Shown: piece by piece, positions 52,720-62,906 of the stretch
How positions within the stretch are numbered: position 1 is the first letter of the stretch
Layout: each line of letters opens with the position of its first letter
Origin: Opitutia bacterium
Lineage (GTDB): Bacteria > Verrucomicrobiota > Verrucomicrobiia > Opitutales > Opitutaceae
Direction of reading: 5' to 3'
Assembly (NCBI GenBank): GCA_947475065.1
Contig: CANJLB010000008.1
Location: 35,876 to 99,875, forward strand
DNA length: 64,000 nt
The notes under the pieces: model-generated
Seen by the model: the letters and a program-made list of their open reading frames with translations, nothing else
Told to the model about the DNA's origin: nothing
Database searches by the model: none
Translations under genes and position numbers: made by a program

Positions 52720-54182
52720 GCGCCTACCAGCAACAACTTTCGCCCGCCGCCCCCGTCGCCGAGTCCGGCCCGGCCGACGCGGCCGTGCGCTGGCCGGTGC
52801 TGTTCCTGCTGGCCAGCAGCATCCTCTGGCTGCTTGCCGGCTCCGTACTGGCGCTCATCGCGGCGATCAAGCTGCACACGCCCGGCTTTCTCGCCGACTG
52901 CGAGTTTCTCACCTATGGCCGCGTCCATCCCGCCGCGCTCAATGCCTTCGCCTACGGCTGGGGAGTGAACGCCGGTCTCGCGGTCGCGCTCTGGCTCATG
53001 GCCCGTCTGTCCCGCGCGACGCTGCCCGGCGGCGGGCTGCTCATCGTTGCCGGTGCTTTTTGGAACCTGGGGGTGAAGCTTGGCGTCCTCGGCATCCTCG
53101 CCGGCTGGTCCACTTCGGTGCCATGGCTGGAGATGCCGCATCAGGTCGTGCCGCTGCTGCTGGTGGCCTACGCGCTGGCCGCTGCGTGGGTGGTCGGCGC
53201 ACTGCGCCACGGTTCCTCGCCGCGGCTCTACGTCTCGCAATGGTGGCTGCTGGTCGCGCTGTTTTCGTTCCCCTGGCTCTGGGCTACGGCCGAGGCGATG
53301 CTGTTTTTCGGGCCGGTGCGCGGCACAGTGCAGGCGATTGTCGCCGCGTGGTTCGCCCACGGCTTCCTCCTGCTGTGGTTCACGCCGGTGGCGCTCGCCA
53401 TCATGTATTATCTGCTGCCCAAGCTGCTGGGCAAACCCATCCGGGCCTACCATCTGGCCTCGTTTGGCTTCTGGGCCTATGTGGCCTGTGCGGGCTGGGC
53501 CGGTGCCTCCCGTCTCCTGGGTGCGCCGGTGCCGGCCTGGACGCAGGCCGCCGGCACCGTGGCGAGCCTGATGCTGCTCGCCCCGCTCGGCGTCATTGCG
53601 GTCAACCTTTTCGGCACGCTGTTCAACGGCGGGATGGCGGCGCTGGCGCGCAGCAATGTGCTGCGCTTTGTCGGGATGGCGGCGCTGTTCTTTGTGTTGG
53701 CGCTGCTGCGCTACGCGATGATGTCGCTGGGGGCCGGCACGGCGATCCAGCTGTCGTGGTTCGCCGCCGCCAGCGACTACGTCGTGCTCTACGGTGTGTT
53801 TTCCTTCGCGGTGTTTGGCGCGGTCTATTATCTGATGCCACGCCTGGTCCGGCGTGCGTGGCCCTATGCCAGCCTGATCCACGCTCACTTCGTGTGCTCC
53901 GCCCTCGGCTTCATCCTCGCGGGGGTGGCGCTCTCGCTGGGCGGCCTGAAGCAGGCCGCTGAACTCAGCCGCGGTGTGCCGTTCGCCGAAGTCACGGCCC
54001 ACACGATGCCGGCGCTGCAGCTCGCGACCGTCGGGGGCCTTATCCTGCTGGTTGGCCACCTCGTTTTCGCCTTCCACTTCGTCAAGCTCGCGTTCTGCCC
54101 ATGCGTTCGCGCCCGGGCCGCCGCCGCTCCGGTGCCGGCGGAGCTGCTGCGCACCGCACCGGAACTGGAGGCCGCCTCATGA
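52716..54182 (+). CDS. CcoN-like heme-copper oxidase subunit I lacking most cofactor ligands
   Basis: A 488-aa membrane protein with about 12 helices and clear similarity to cbb3-type subunit I (PKLLGKPIRAYHLASFGFWAY, PVPAWTQAAGTVASLMLLAP, FAVFGAVYYLMPRL). In active CcoN the low-spin heme b is held by a His in helix 2 and one in helix 10, heme b3 by the other His of the helix-10 HxH, and CuB by one His in helix 6 and the HH pair in helix 7. Here helix 2 reads GRVHPAALNAF, so the ligand position is Ala74, with a His three residues earlier (71). His215 in helix 6 remains, but the HH pair is Ser265-Arg266, the HxH is Ser353-Asp-Tyr355, and the cross-linked Tyr is Ala259. Oxygen reduction seems impossible. 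Probably a structural pseudo-oxidase. Confidence 0.88.
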   Translation: MSAYQQQLSPAAPVAESGPADAAVRWPVLFLLASSILWLLAGSVLALIAAIKLHTPGFLADCEFLTYGRVHPAALNAFAYGWGVNAGLAVALWLMARLSRATLPGGGLLIVAGAFWNLGVKLGVLGILAGWSTSVPWLEMPHQVVPLLLVAYALAAAWVVGALRHGSSPRLYVSQWWLLVALFSFPWLWATAEAMLFFGPVRGTVQAIVAAWFAHGFLLLWFTPVALAIMYYLLPKLLGKPIRAYHLASFGFWAYVACAGWAGASRLLGAPVPAWTQAAGTVASLMLLAPLGVIAVNLFGTLFNGGMAALARSNVLRFVGMAALFFVLALLRYAMMSLGAGTAIQLSWFAAASDYVVLYGVFSFAVFGAVYYLMPRLVRRAWPYASLIHAHFVCSALGFILAGVALSLGGLKQAAELSRGVPFAEVTAHTMPALQLATVGGLILLVGHLVFAFHFVKLAFCPCVRARAAAAPVPAELLRTAPELEAAS

Positions 54183-54859
54183 ACCGCGCCACCGTCATCT
54201 TCTTCGGGGCCTTCTTCGCCCTCACCCTCTCGTGGGCCGGGCTGCTGCTCAGCAACGTCCGCAGTTACGGCGTGCTCGCGCCCTACTTCGACGACACCGA
54301 GAACAAGGCGTATCCCTCGCAGGTCCCCGGTCTTGCCGCGCGCGGGGCGCAGGTTTATGCCGATCTGGGCTGCGCTTATTGCCACACCCAGCAGGTGCGC
54401 GGCGGCGAGCCGTCCGCCGACCTCGCCCGCAAGTGGGGCGGGCGCGAGAGCTACGGCCGCGACTACATCCGCGAAGAACGCGTCCTCCTTGGCGACCTGC
54501 GTGTCGGCCCCGATCTGCGCAACTTCGGTGTCCGCGCGCCGGCGGCCGCCGAGCTGTATCTCCATCTCTACAGCCCCACCACGGTCGTCCCCGGCTCGAC
54601 GATGCCGGCCCATCGCTTCCTGTTTGCGACGCGCCAAATTGCCGGCCAGCCCTCGCCGTTCGCGCTCGACCGTGCCAAGGTCGCGGTGCCCGCCGGCTCA
54701 GAGGTCGTGCCGACGGAACGCGCCCAGGTGCTCGTCGCCTACCTGATGGGCCTGCATGACGGCTACGATTATCCGGAGGAAAAGCAGAAGAACACGCCGC
54801 CTAAAAAGGCCGGCGAGAAAAAGCCGGAGACCCACACGCCGGAGGCTCCCAAGAAATGA
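54179..54859 (+). CDS. CcoO-like monoheme cytochrome c subunit
   Basis: A 226-aa membrane-anchored cytochrome similar to cbb3 oxidase subunit II. An N-terminal helix (ATVIFFGAFFALTLSWAGLLL) precedes GAQVYADLGCAYCHTQQVRGG with heme ligands Cys65, Cys68 and His69. The axial Met is in PGSTMPAHRFLF, and YGRDYIREERVLLGDLRVGPDLRNFGVR matches CcoO. The C-terminus is a Lys/Glu/Pro-rich tail. Unlike its CcoN-like partner, its heme site is intact. It overlaps the CcoN-like gene by four bases (ATGA) and the next gene by four. Confidence 0.9.
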   Translation: MNRATVIFFGAFFALTLSWAGLLLSNVRSYGVLAPYFDDTENKAYPSQVPGLAARGAQVYADLGCAYCHTQQVRGGEPSADLARKWGGRESYGRDYIREERVLLGDLRVGPDLRNFGVRAPAAAELYLHLYSPTTVVPGSTMPAHRFLFATRQIAGQPSPFALDRAKVAVPAGSEVVPTERAQVLVAYLMGLHDGYDYPEEKQKNTPPKKAGEKKPETHTPEAPKK

Positions 54860-55530
54860 GCTCCATCCCTTCCCATTACGATCCGTGCCTTGAACCGGCC
54901 GCTGCGTCCGATGACAGCATTCAGCGGGTGCATGGCCGGCTGCTCAGCGACAAGCCCCAGCCCGAGCCGGGCGGCTTTGCGTATGGCCCGCTCATGCTCC
55001 TCGGCTTCATGTCGGGGCTGATTCTTTTTTGCTGCATTTATCTGGTGCACAACCGCGGTGGCTTCGACCCGTTGGTGTACAACGGCCACATTGATCCCAA
55101 GGCCGCCTCAGGACTGCCGGTTGAGCTGACCGTGCCCGAGATGATCGCCAAGGGGCAGTCGCTCTACTCTGTGACCTGCATTCAATGCCACGGCGCCGCC
55201 GGCCTTGGTCAGCCAGGTGCGTTTCCCCCGCTGGCTGGCTCCGACTGGGTCAACGGTAGTGAGGAACGCGTCGTCCGTGTGGTTTTGCACGGCCTGAAGG
55301 ATCCCATCACGGTGAAGGGCGAGCAGTTCACGTCGAGCAACAAGATGCCGGCCCTCGCGAACCCGCCTTACACTTACAAAGACACCCAGATTTCCTATGT
55401 CCTGACCTACGTGCGGCAGGCCTTTGGCAACACCAGCGGCCCCATTATGCCGGCCAAGGTGACGGAGATTCGCGCCGCTTCGGCCGACCGCAAGAGCGAG
55501 TGGACGCAGGCCGAGCTGCCTGCAAACTGA
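54856..55530 (+). CDS. CcoP-like monoheme cytochrome c
   Basis: A 224-aa membrane-anchored cytochrome. A polar N-terminus, a single helix (AYGPLMLLGFMSGLILFCCIYLVHN) and a cytochrome domain with SLYSVTCIQCHGAAGLGQPG (Cys108, Cys111, His112) and axial Met in SNKMPAL. Canonical CcoP has two heme domains; this has one, so it is closer to the single-heme proteins at the end of such operons. It ends the operon begun at actA. Electron flow could pass ActE to CcoO/CcoP-like hemes and out to another acceptor. Confidence 0.88.
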   Translation: MSSIPSHYDPCLEPAAASDDSIQRVHGRLLSDKPQPEPGGFAYGPLMLLGFMSGLILFCCIYLVHNRGGFDPLVYNGHIDPKAASGLPVELTVPEMIAKGQSLYSVTCIQCHGAAGLGQPGAFPPLAGSDWVNGSEERVVRVVLHGLKDPITVKGEQFTSSNKMPALANPPYTYKDTQISYVLTYVRQAFGNTSGPIMPAKVTEIRAASADRKSEWTQAELPAN

Positions 55531-55808
55531 ACCAGAGGCAAACGGAGTGAGGAGGCAGAGTCAGGAGCTGGAGTCCGGAGGATATTTGGGATTTCCGATT
55601 GGCTGATGTCGGCCCCTGCGGGTCTAGGTAAAGAATTTCCGATTGGTCAGAATTTGGAATGACGGATGCGGCAGCCGAAACGCGTTTCGGAATAAACTGG
55701 CCTTGCCGCGCACGAGTGCCGGCAGGGCCCGCCAGAATTTGCCCTTGACCGCCCCCGCGTGTGCTGCGAGACTGACCGCTCGCCCAATTTCCACCCAACC
55801 CGCCCGCC
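55531..55808. repeat. intergenic region with hairpin element A
   Basis: Carries CTGATGTCGGCCC-CTGC-GGGTC at about 55603-55624, the stem-preserving variant of element A, and a repeated ATTTCCGATTGG phrase (55591 and 55636). An rpoZ promoter must lie within but is not clear. Confidence 0.55.
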
Positions 55809-56012
55809 ATGAGAGACGACTACCTGAAAGAAGCGCACACGATCATTCCCGACGCCAATGTGCTCATCAACGTGGTTTCCCGCCGCGTCAAGCAGCTCCG
55901 CCGTGGAGCGCGCGCCTTGGTTGAGTCGCTCGAAAAGCTTTCACCCGAGGACATCGCCCTGCGCGAGGTCATCGAAGGCAAGATTTCCTTCGATACGAAC
56001 GCTCAAGCCTGA
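55809..56012 (+). CDS. rpoZ: RNA polymerase omega subunit
   Basis: A 67-aa cytosolic protein. The order of RVKQLRRGARALVE and KLSPEDIALREVIEGKISF matches the omega subunit, where the RRxxQL-like segment and the LxEIxxGKI ending contact the beta' subunit. It helps assemble and stabilise RNA polymerase. smpB follows 59 bp downstream on the same strand. Short but well supported. Confidence 0.88.
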   Translation: MRDDYLKEAHTIIPDANVLINVVSRRVKQLRRGARALVESLEKLSPEDIALREVIEGKISFDTNAQA

Positions 56013-56071
56013 GGCCGGGCGGCGGGCCGTCAGTTTGCGTTTTAGACCGGCCGTTGGTGCCGCGCTCCCCC

Positions 56072-56551
56072 ATGCCCGCCCCGAAACCAGACTCCGCCCG
56101 CCTCACCGAGATCCGCAACGCCAAGGCGCGGCACGACTATTTCGTCGAGGAAAAGTTCGAGGCCGGGCTGGCGCTCAAGGGGACGGAAGTGAAGTCCATC
56201 CGCGCCGGCCGGGCGCAGATCAATGATTCCTTTGGCCGCGCGAGCAAAGGCGAGCTCTGGCTGATGAACGCGCACATCGAGACGTATGCCTTTGGCAACG
56301 TGCACAACCACGATCCGCGGCGCTCGCGCAAGCTGCTGCTGCACGCGCACCAGATCCGTAAGATCATCCAGGGACTGGAGGCCGGGGGCCGGGCGCTGGT
56401 GCCGCTGCGGATGTATTTCAAGGGGGCGCTGGTGAAGGTGGAGATCGCGCTGTGCTCCGGCAAAAAGCTCTACGACAAACGCGATGACCTGAAGCAGCGG
56501 GCCGAGGCGCGTGAGCTCGACAAGGCGCTCAAGCAGTTCCGGCGCCGGTGA
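56072..56551 (+). CDS. smpB: SsrA-binding protein SmpB
   Basis: A 159-aa cytosolic RNA-binding protein that partners tmRNA in rescuing stalled ribosomes. NAKARHDYFVEEKFEAGLALKGTEVKSIRAGRAQINDSFGR, ELWLMNAHIETYAFGNVHNHDPRRSRKLLLH and the basic C-terminal helix (GKKLYDKRDDLKQRAEARELDKALKQFRRR) are classical. The ATG at 56072 is preferred; a GTG-like in-frame start at 56054 is possible. tmRNA itself was not found in the window. Confidence 0.96.
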   Translation: MPAPKPDSARLTEIRNAKARHDYFVEEKFEAGLALKGTEVKSIRAGRAQINDSFGRASKGELWLMNAHIETYAFGNVHNHDPRRSRKLLLHAHQIRKIIQGLEAGGRALVPLRMYFKGALVKVEIALCSGKKLYDKRDDLKQRAEARELDKALKQFRRR

Positions 56552-56933
56552 GGGGGAGCAGGGGGCCATCGTCGGTGTTATTTGTGTAACGATCAGGAAT
56601 TGCTGCCCCCTTCTGGCTTTCTCCTGAGCCGCCTGCCGCCGCCCTTCGCGTGTGCGGAGCATGTGCATTGGCTCCGGTCGGCACCATGGGGTGATGCCCC
56701 GCTAAACGCCTTGGGTCGCCCGCCCATTTTCCAGCGGAAGCCGCTTGGCTTTCCCTCGTGATGCCAGCAGGATCGGTCAAAACCGACCATCATGCGCAAT
56801 CTGACGAAACGGGAACGGTCCCAAAAACGGCCACGGTCGGTGGGTGGTCCGGGTCGTAATTCGAGACCGGCCCTCCGACACTTTTGGGAGGAGCTTCCCG
56901 TGAGTTGTCGCACGGTCCAGGCATGCTCTTCCC
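56552..56933. other. 382-bp intergenic region, no gene seen
   Basis: GC-rich non-coding sequence between smpB and the histidine kinase. GGGGGAGCA just after smpB and TGCTGCCCCC at 56601-56610 could pair, but the loop is about 40 bases and there is no T-run. A GGGAGGAG string at 56886-56893 is too far from the kinase GTG to serve as its ribosome site. Confidence 0.4.
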
Positions 56934-59414
<2,481 letters not shown>

Positions 59415-59799
59415 GTAGGAGTCCACGCTGAGGACTTCGCAGGTTGGCGGTGAAGGCTGCAAAATTCAGAAGCCAAGAAACCAGGTTACCGAGGCCAGCA
59501 GGCCGATATCAGCCATCCAAGAGCATGCGCCGAGCATGCAACCAGAAACCAATCCAAAACCCAAATCCAAAATCAAAAATTCAGCACCTGGCTTCCTGCT
59601 AAAACAATTCCGGTTTCAGCTCTTAGCCTCTTAACTCAGTTTTCCCGTCTCCTGGTTTCCTGGCTTCTGAATTAACTCGCCCGGCTGCTCGGGTAGCCCT
59701 CGGTGGTTCACTTTGCTGGCGGAGCTGGGAAAAACTGGACTTCGCGTCCGGTGCCGCCCAATGGTTGGGGGCCATCCCACGGCGCCCTCTCATCTCCCC
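59415..59799. repeat. 385-bp intergenic region with dispersed repeats
   Basis: Hairpin element A in minus orientation (GGCC-AGCA-GGCC at 59493-59504) and the 36-bp core repeat at 59587-59622. TCCTGGTTTCCTGGCTTCTG near 59651 is a related phrase. No gene seen. Confidence 0.7.
59587..59622 (+). repeat. 36-bp dispersed core repeat, copy 2
   Basis: Differs from copy 1 at 21763-21798 at one position over 36 bases. The shared 3' half reads AAAACAATTCCGGTTTCAGC. Confidence 0.85.
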
Positions 59800-60051
59800 A
59801 TGCTGACCTACGTTTATGAAACCCTGCCGCGCGCCGGAAAGCGGGTGCGGCGCTATGAACTCCGCCAATCCATCAAGGATGCGCCGCTGACGAAGCATCC
59901 CGAGACGGGCGAGCAGATCCGCCGCTGCATCGCGATCAACCGGGACCTGTTCGTCCGCGAGGCCACCATCGAGCTGCCCGAGGCGCGCCCCGCGAAAAAA
60001 TCCCGCCACCACGATCATCACCACGATCATGATCATGACCACCATCACTGA
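59800..60051 (+). CDS. FmdB-like protein without zinc cysteines and with a His/Asp tail
   Basis: An 83-aa cytosolic protein. MLTYVYETLPRAGKRVRRYELRQSIKDAPLTKHPETGEQIRRCI aligns along its whole length with the FmdB zinc-ribbon family (PTYEYRC.xCG...QSMxDPPLTxCPECGxPVRR). The four zinc cysteines are all gone: the first pair is replaced by ETLPRAG and CPEC by HPET. A 14-residue tail of His and Asp only (HHDHHHDHDHDHHH) follows a Lys/Arg spacer. It may bind nickel, zinc or copper through the tail. The ATG at 59800 is used because the family motif begins at once; earlier in-frame sequence is not conserved. Confidence 0.75.
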   Translation: MLTYVYETLPRAGKRVRRYELRQSIKDAPLTKHPETGEQIRRCIAINRDLFVREATIELPEARPAKKSRHHDHHHDHDHDHHH

Positions 60052-60090
60052 GCGGCCTGCGCCCGTTGGCCGGATGCCGCCGGCGGTGCG

Positions 60091-61320
60091 TTACCAGGTG
60101 AATTGCGAGCCATCCGGGCGGTAATACGTCGGCCGGTTCGCGCCGGGCTGCTCGATGGTGCCGACCAGTTTCAGCCGATCCATGTTGACGCTGACTCCGA
60201 GGCCCGGCCGGTCGTTGGCGTACAACTTGCCCTCCTTGAAGGTCAGGAACTCGTTGAGATAGTTGGGCGGGGTGGGGTAGTTGTACTCGAAGACCACGGA
60301 CTGCGGATAGGGCATGAGGGTGTGGACTTGGGCGGCGGTCGCGATCGGCCCGGTGAAGTGCGGCATGATGCCGATGTCATGGGTCTCGCACAGGGCGCAG
60401 ATGCGGATCATCTCGGTGATGCCGCCGACGTTGGGGAGGGAGCAGCGGACGAAGTCGAGGTCATGGTTCTCGACCAGCCGGTGGAAGTCCCAGCGGGCGC
60501 CCCACTCCTCGCCGGCGGCCAGGGGGAGGCTGGTCTGGGCGCGCAGCTTGGGGATGTCCTGGAGGAACGCGTCGGTCTGCACGGGATCCTCGACCACATA
60601 GGGGGCGAACTCCTCGATCATGCGGCAGCCGCGCACCGCCTCGGCCAAGGTGAAGCGCTGGTGAAAATCCACCATGAAATTGCCCTTGGGGCCCACGCCC
60701 TCGCGGGCGGCGCGGCAATCGGCCTGGACCTGCACGAGGCGCTCGCGGGCATCATAGAGGTTGGTGCCCCGCACACTGGCGGCGTCGAAACGGAAGAGGC
60801 GCCAGCCCGCGTCCATGCAGGCGGCCGCTTGGTCGCGGAGGTTGTTGCCCCCGCCGCGGAATGTGGTCGTGTAGCACTCCAGGTGGGTGCGGTTCAGCCC
60901 GCCCAGCAGCTCATAGACCGGGACGTTGAGCGCCTTGCCCTTGAGATCCCACAGCGCGAGGTCGAGGGCACCCATGGCGTGAAGCCGCTCGCGGCCGGGT
61001 GGGTAGTGGAAGGCGCGGTACATATCCTGCCAGGCGCTCTCGATTTGGAACGGGTTCCGCCCGATGAGGCGCCCGGCGCATGGCGTGAGGGTGTCCAAGG
61101 TGCCGCCCTCGCCAATGCCAACGAGGTTGGCGTCGGTCTCGATCATGACGACCATGTTGCTTTGCAGCAGTGGAATCTGCAGGGGCATCGCGGTGGGCGC
61201 CTCGTAGAAACGGACCCGCGTGATCTTCGCCTGGGGCAAGGCGGCATAGGCGAGGGAAGGGCGCAGCAGCGTGACCGCCGAGGCGGCCGCGGCGGATTTG
61301 ATGAAGGAGCGACGATTCAT
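60091..61320 (-). CDS. Tat-exported enolase-superfamily (mandelate racemase/muconate lactonizing) protein
   Basis: A 409-aa protein. A twin-arginine signal (MNRRSFIKSAAAASAVTLL) is unusual for this normally cytosolic superfamily but common in Verrucomicrobiota and Planctomycetota. The N-terminal capping domain carries IETDANLVGIGEGG; the barrel shows metal ligands in FMVDFHQRF (Asp), YVVEDPVQ (Glu) and LAAGEEWG (Glu), and a catalytic His in IMPHFTGPI. This His-type site resembles the galactonate/sugar-acid dehydratase branch. It could process aldonate or uronate in the periplasm. The ATG at 61320 gives the signal peptide. Confidence 0.88.
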   Translation of the reverse strand: MNRRSFIKSAAAASAVTLLRPSLAYAALPQAKITRVRFYEAPTAMPLQIPLLQSNMVVMIETDANLVGIGEGGTLDTLTPCAGRLIGRNPFQIESAWQDMYRAFHYPPGRERLHAMGALDLALWDLKGKALNVPVYELLGGLNRTHLECYTTTFRGGGNNLRDQAAACMDAGWRLFRFDAASVRGTNLYDARERLVQVQADCRAAREGVGPKGNFMVDFHQRFTLAEAVRGCRMIEEFAPYVVEDPVQTDAFLQDIPKLRAQTSLPLAAGEEWGARWDFHRLVENHDLDFVRCSLPNVGGITEMIRICALCETHDIGIMPHFTGPIATAAQVHTLMPYPQSVVFEYNYPTPPNYLNEFLTFKEGKLYANDRPGLGVSVNMDRLKLVGTIEQPGANRPTYYRPDGSQFTW

Positions 61321-61641
61321 GGGGGAGGGGAGGTTGGTGGGGAAGAATTCCGGCTCCAACAGGAGCACAGAGCAGGGCAGGTTTTTTCTTCCCATAGATT
61401 GTGACGGCACCCCAGGAGGGAGCAAGCGCGAATGGCCGGCCAAAGCACCGGCTCGAGCGCCAGGGCCTTGGCTTGGCGAGTTCGGCCTTTGCCGCCCTCG
61501 GAACGAGTCCAGGGTGGGCCCGAACCAAGCGAAATACATCCAAGGGCGGCAGGGACCCGGAGATGCTGGCGGTTAAAATTGTCTTATGCGCTTTGCGCGG
61601 TGCGTGTCGCTGGGGTAGGGTTCCGTTTTCTCAATCCTGCC
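61321..61641. other. 321-bp divergent intergenic region, nothing specific seen
   Basis: Between divergent genes, so must hold both promoters. A T-run (GGTTTTTTCTTCCCATAG near 61380) is the only striking tract. I see no clear -35/-10 pair, repeat or operator. Confidence 0.4.
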
Positions 61642-62130
61642 ATGTCATCCGCACTCATTGATCCGGCCGTCCGCATCGGCCATGTCCACTTGCGCGTCGC
61701 CGACCTCGGCCGCTCGCTCGCGTTTTACTGCGACGTGCTCGGCTTCCGGCTGATGCAGCGCATGGGCCCGTCGGCGGCGTTCATCTCCGCCGGGGGCTAC
61801 CATCACCACCTCGGCCTGAACACATGGGAAAGCCTCGGCGGGTCGCCGCCGCCTCCCGGGTCCACCGGGCTTTATCACACGGCCATATTGTATCCGACGA
61901 GGGTCGCGCTGGCGGATGCGCTCCGCCGGCTGCAGCGCGCGGGCATCGCACTCGACGGCGCGGCCGACCACGGCGTGAGCGAGGCGCTGTATCTGCGCGA
62001 CCCGGATGAGAACGGCGTCGAGCTCTACCGCGACCGGCCCCGCGCCGAATGGCCGCTCACGCCCGACGGCGGGGTGGCGATGTTCACCCGGCCGCTCGAC
62101 CTCGCCGCCCTGCTCGCCGAGCGGGAATAA
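61642..62130 (+). CDS. VOC superfamily (glyoxalase/extradiol dioxygenase-like) protein
   Basis: A 162-aa cytosolic metal-binding protein with two beta-alpha-beta modules. IGHVHLRVADLGRSLAFYCDVLGFRL starts with the first metal His, GGYHHHLGLNTW supplies another, and EALYLRDPDENGVELYRDRP the Glu. The order matches the CatE-like catechol dioxygenase/glyoxalase group. Substrate unknown. The ATG at 61642 is used because it precedes the first VOC strand by about 12 residues. Confidence 0.9.
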   Translation: MSSALIDPAVRIGHVHLRVADLGRSLAFYCDVLGFRLMQRMGPSAAFISAGGYHHHLGLNTWESLGGSPPPPGSTGLYHTAILYPTRVALADALRRLQRAGIALDGAADHGVSEALYLRDPDENGVELYRDRPRAEWPLTPDGGVAMFTRPLDLAALLAERE

Positions 62131-62180
62131 AAATCCAATGCACGCTCGACAAGCGAGGCAAAAGTGTCTCTGTTACACCT

Positions 62181-62432
62181 ATGCCGCCCACCGTCGCGAT
62201 CTCAATCAAGCAACTCCACGCCAAGACCGGCGAGTGGGTCCGTCGTGCGGGCCGTTCCCGGACGCCACTGCCCGTCACCGACCGGGGCCGGCTGGTTGCT
62301 GTGCTGGCGGGTGCGCATCTGCCCGTCACCCGGCGTCAGCGCACCCTGCTGCCTGCCTATGCCGCGTTGCTGGCAAAAAAGCCGGGCCGGGATGTGCTCG
62401 CCGATCTCGACGCGGTGCGCGGTGACCGCTGA
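62181..62432 (+). CDS. antitoxin of a VapBC-type pair (Phd/YefM-like)
   Basis: An 83-aa DNA-binding antitoxin. TVAISIKQLHAKTGEWVRRAGRSRTPLPVTDRGRLVAVLAG is the Phd/YefM fold (AISIKQLHAKTGEWV is the dimer/DNA-binding element). The C-terminal LLAKKPGRDVLADLDAVRGDR would wrap the toxin. The stop is two bases before the PIN-domain toxin gene. It probably represses its own promoter, as is usual for these pairs. Confidence 0.85.
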   Translation: MPPTVAISIKQLHAKTGEWVRRAGRSRTPLPVTDRGRLVAVLAGAHLPVTRRQRTLLPAYAALLAKKPGRDVLADLDAVRGDR

Positions 62433-62434
62433 CC

Positions 62435-62866
62435 ATGCTATTTTGCGATACGTCCACGCTGGCGAAATATTACGTCCCCGAGCAGGATTCCGCAGCCGTG
62501 CGGATGCGGCTTGACGGCGAGGATCGCGTCATGCTGTCCGAGTTGGCCCGGGCCGAGCTCATGGCGGTGTTCCATCGCCGGCTGCGGGAGAAGAAGTGGT
62601 CGCAAAACGAGTTTCAGGCGGCGGTGCGGCAGTTCAACATGGATGACCATGGTGGTTACTGGTCGTGGGCCCCGTTGGACGGCATCATCGTCGGGCAGGC
62701 GGCCCAAACTTACACCACCCTGCCCGCCGAGGTATTTCTCCGCACGGCTGACTGCCTGCACCTCGTCACGGCCATCCATCACAATTTCGCGGAAATCCAC
62801 ACCCACGACGTCCACCAAATCAAGGCGGCCTCGATCTTGGGTCTGAAGCCCGTAACCCTCGCATAA
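62435..62866 (+). CDS. PIN-domain ribonuclease toxin (VapC-like)
   Basis: A 143-aa PIN-domain endoribonuclease. Conserved acids of the magnesium site are visible: Asp5 in LFCDTSTLAKYY, Glu36 or Glu41 in SELARAELMA, Asp106 in FLRTADCLHL and Asp125 in THDVHQIKAA. VapC toxins cleave tRNA or rRNA when freed from the antitoxin. It follows the antitoxin by two bases, as expected for a co-translated toxin-antitoxin unit. Confidence 0.9.
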   Translation: MLFCDTSTLAKYYVPEQDSAAVRMRLDGEDRVMLSELARAELMAVFHRRLREKKWSQNEFQAAVRQFNMDDHGGYWSWAPLDGIIVGQAAQTYTTLPAEVFLRTADCLHLVTAIHHNFAEIHTHDVHQIKAASILGLKPVTLA

Positions 62867-62906
62867 GCCCTTCGTTTCGGTCTCCGGGCTTACGACTCCC
62901 AGCCCC

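Noticed and set aside
52617..54077. A 486-codon minus-strand open frame
   Set aside because: Antisense of the CcoN-like gene; low-complexity Arg/Gln/Gly sequence.
52716..54182. Reading the CcoN-like gene as an ordinary functional cbb3 subunit I
   Set aside because: Similarity and gene context suggest it at first, but the cofactor ligands are missing at the expected positions.
56552..56610. Terminator after smpB
   Set aside because: The possible stem has a loop of about 40 bases and no T-run.
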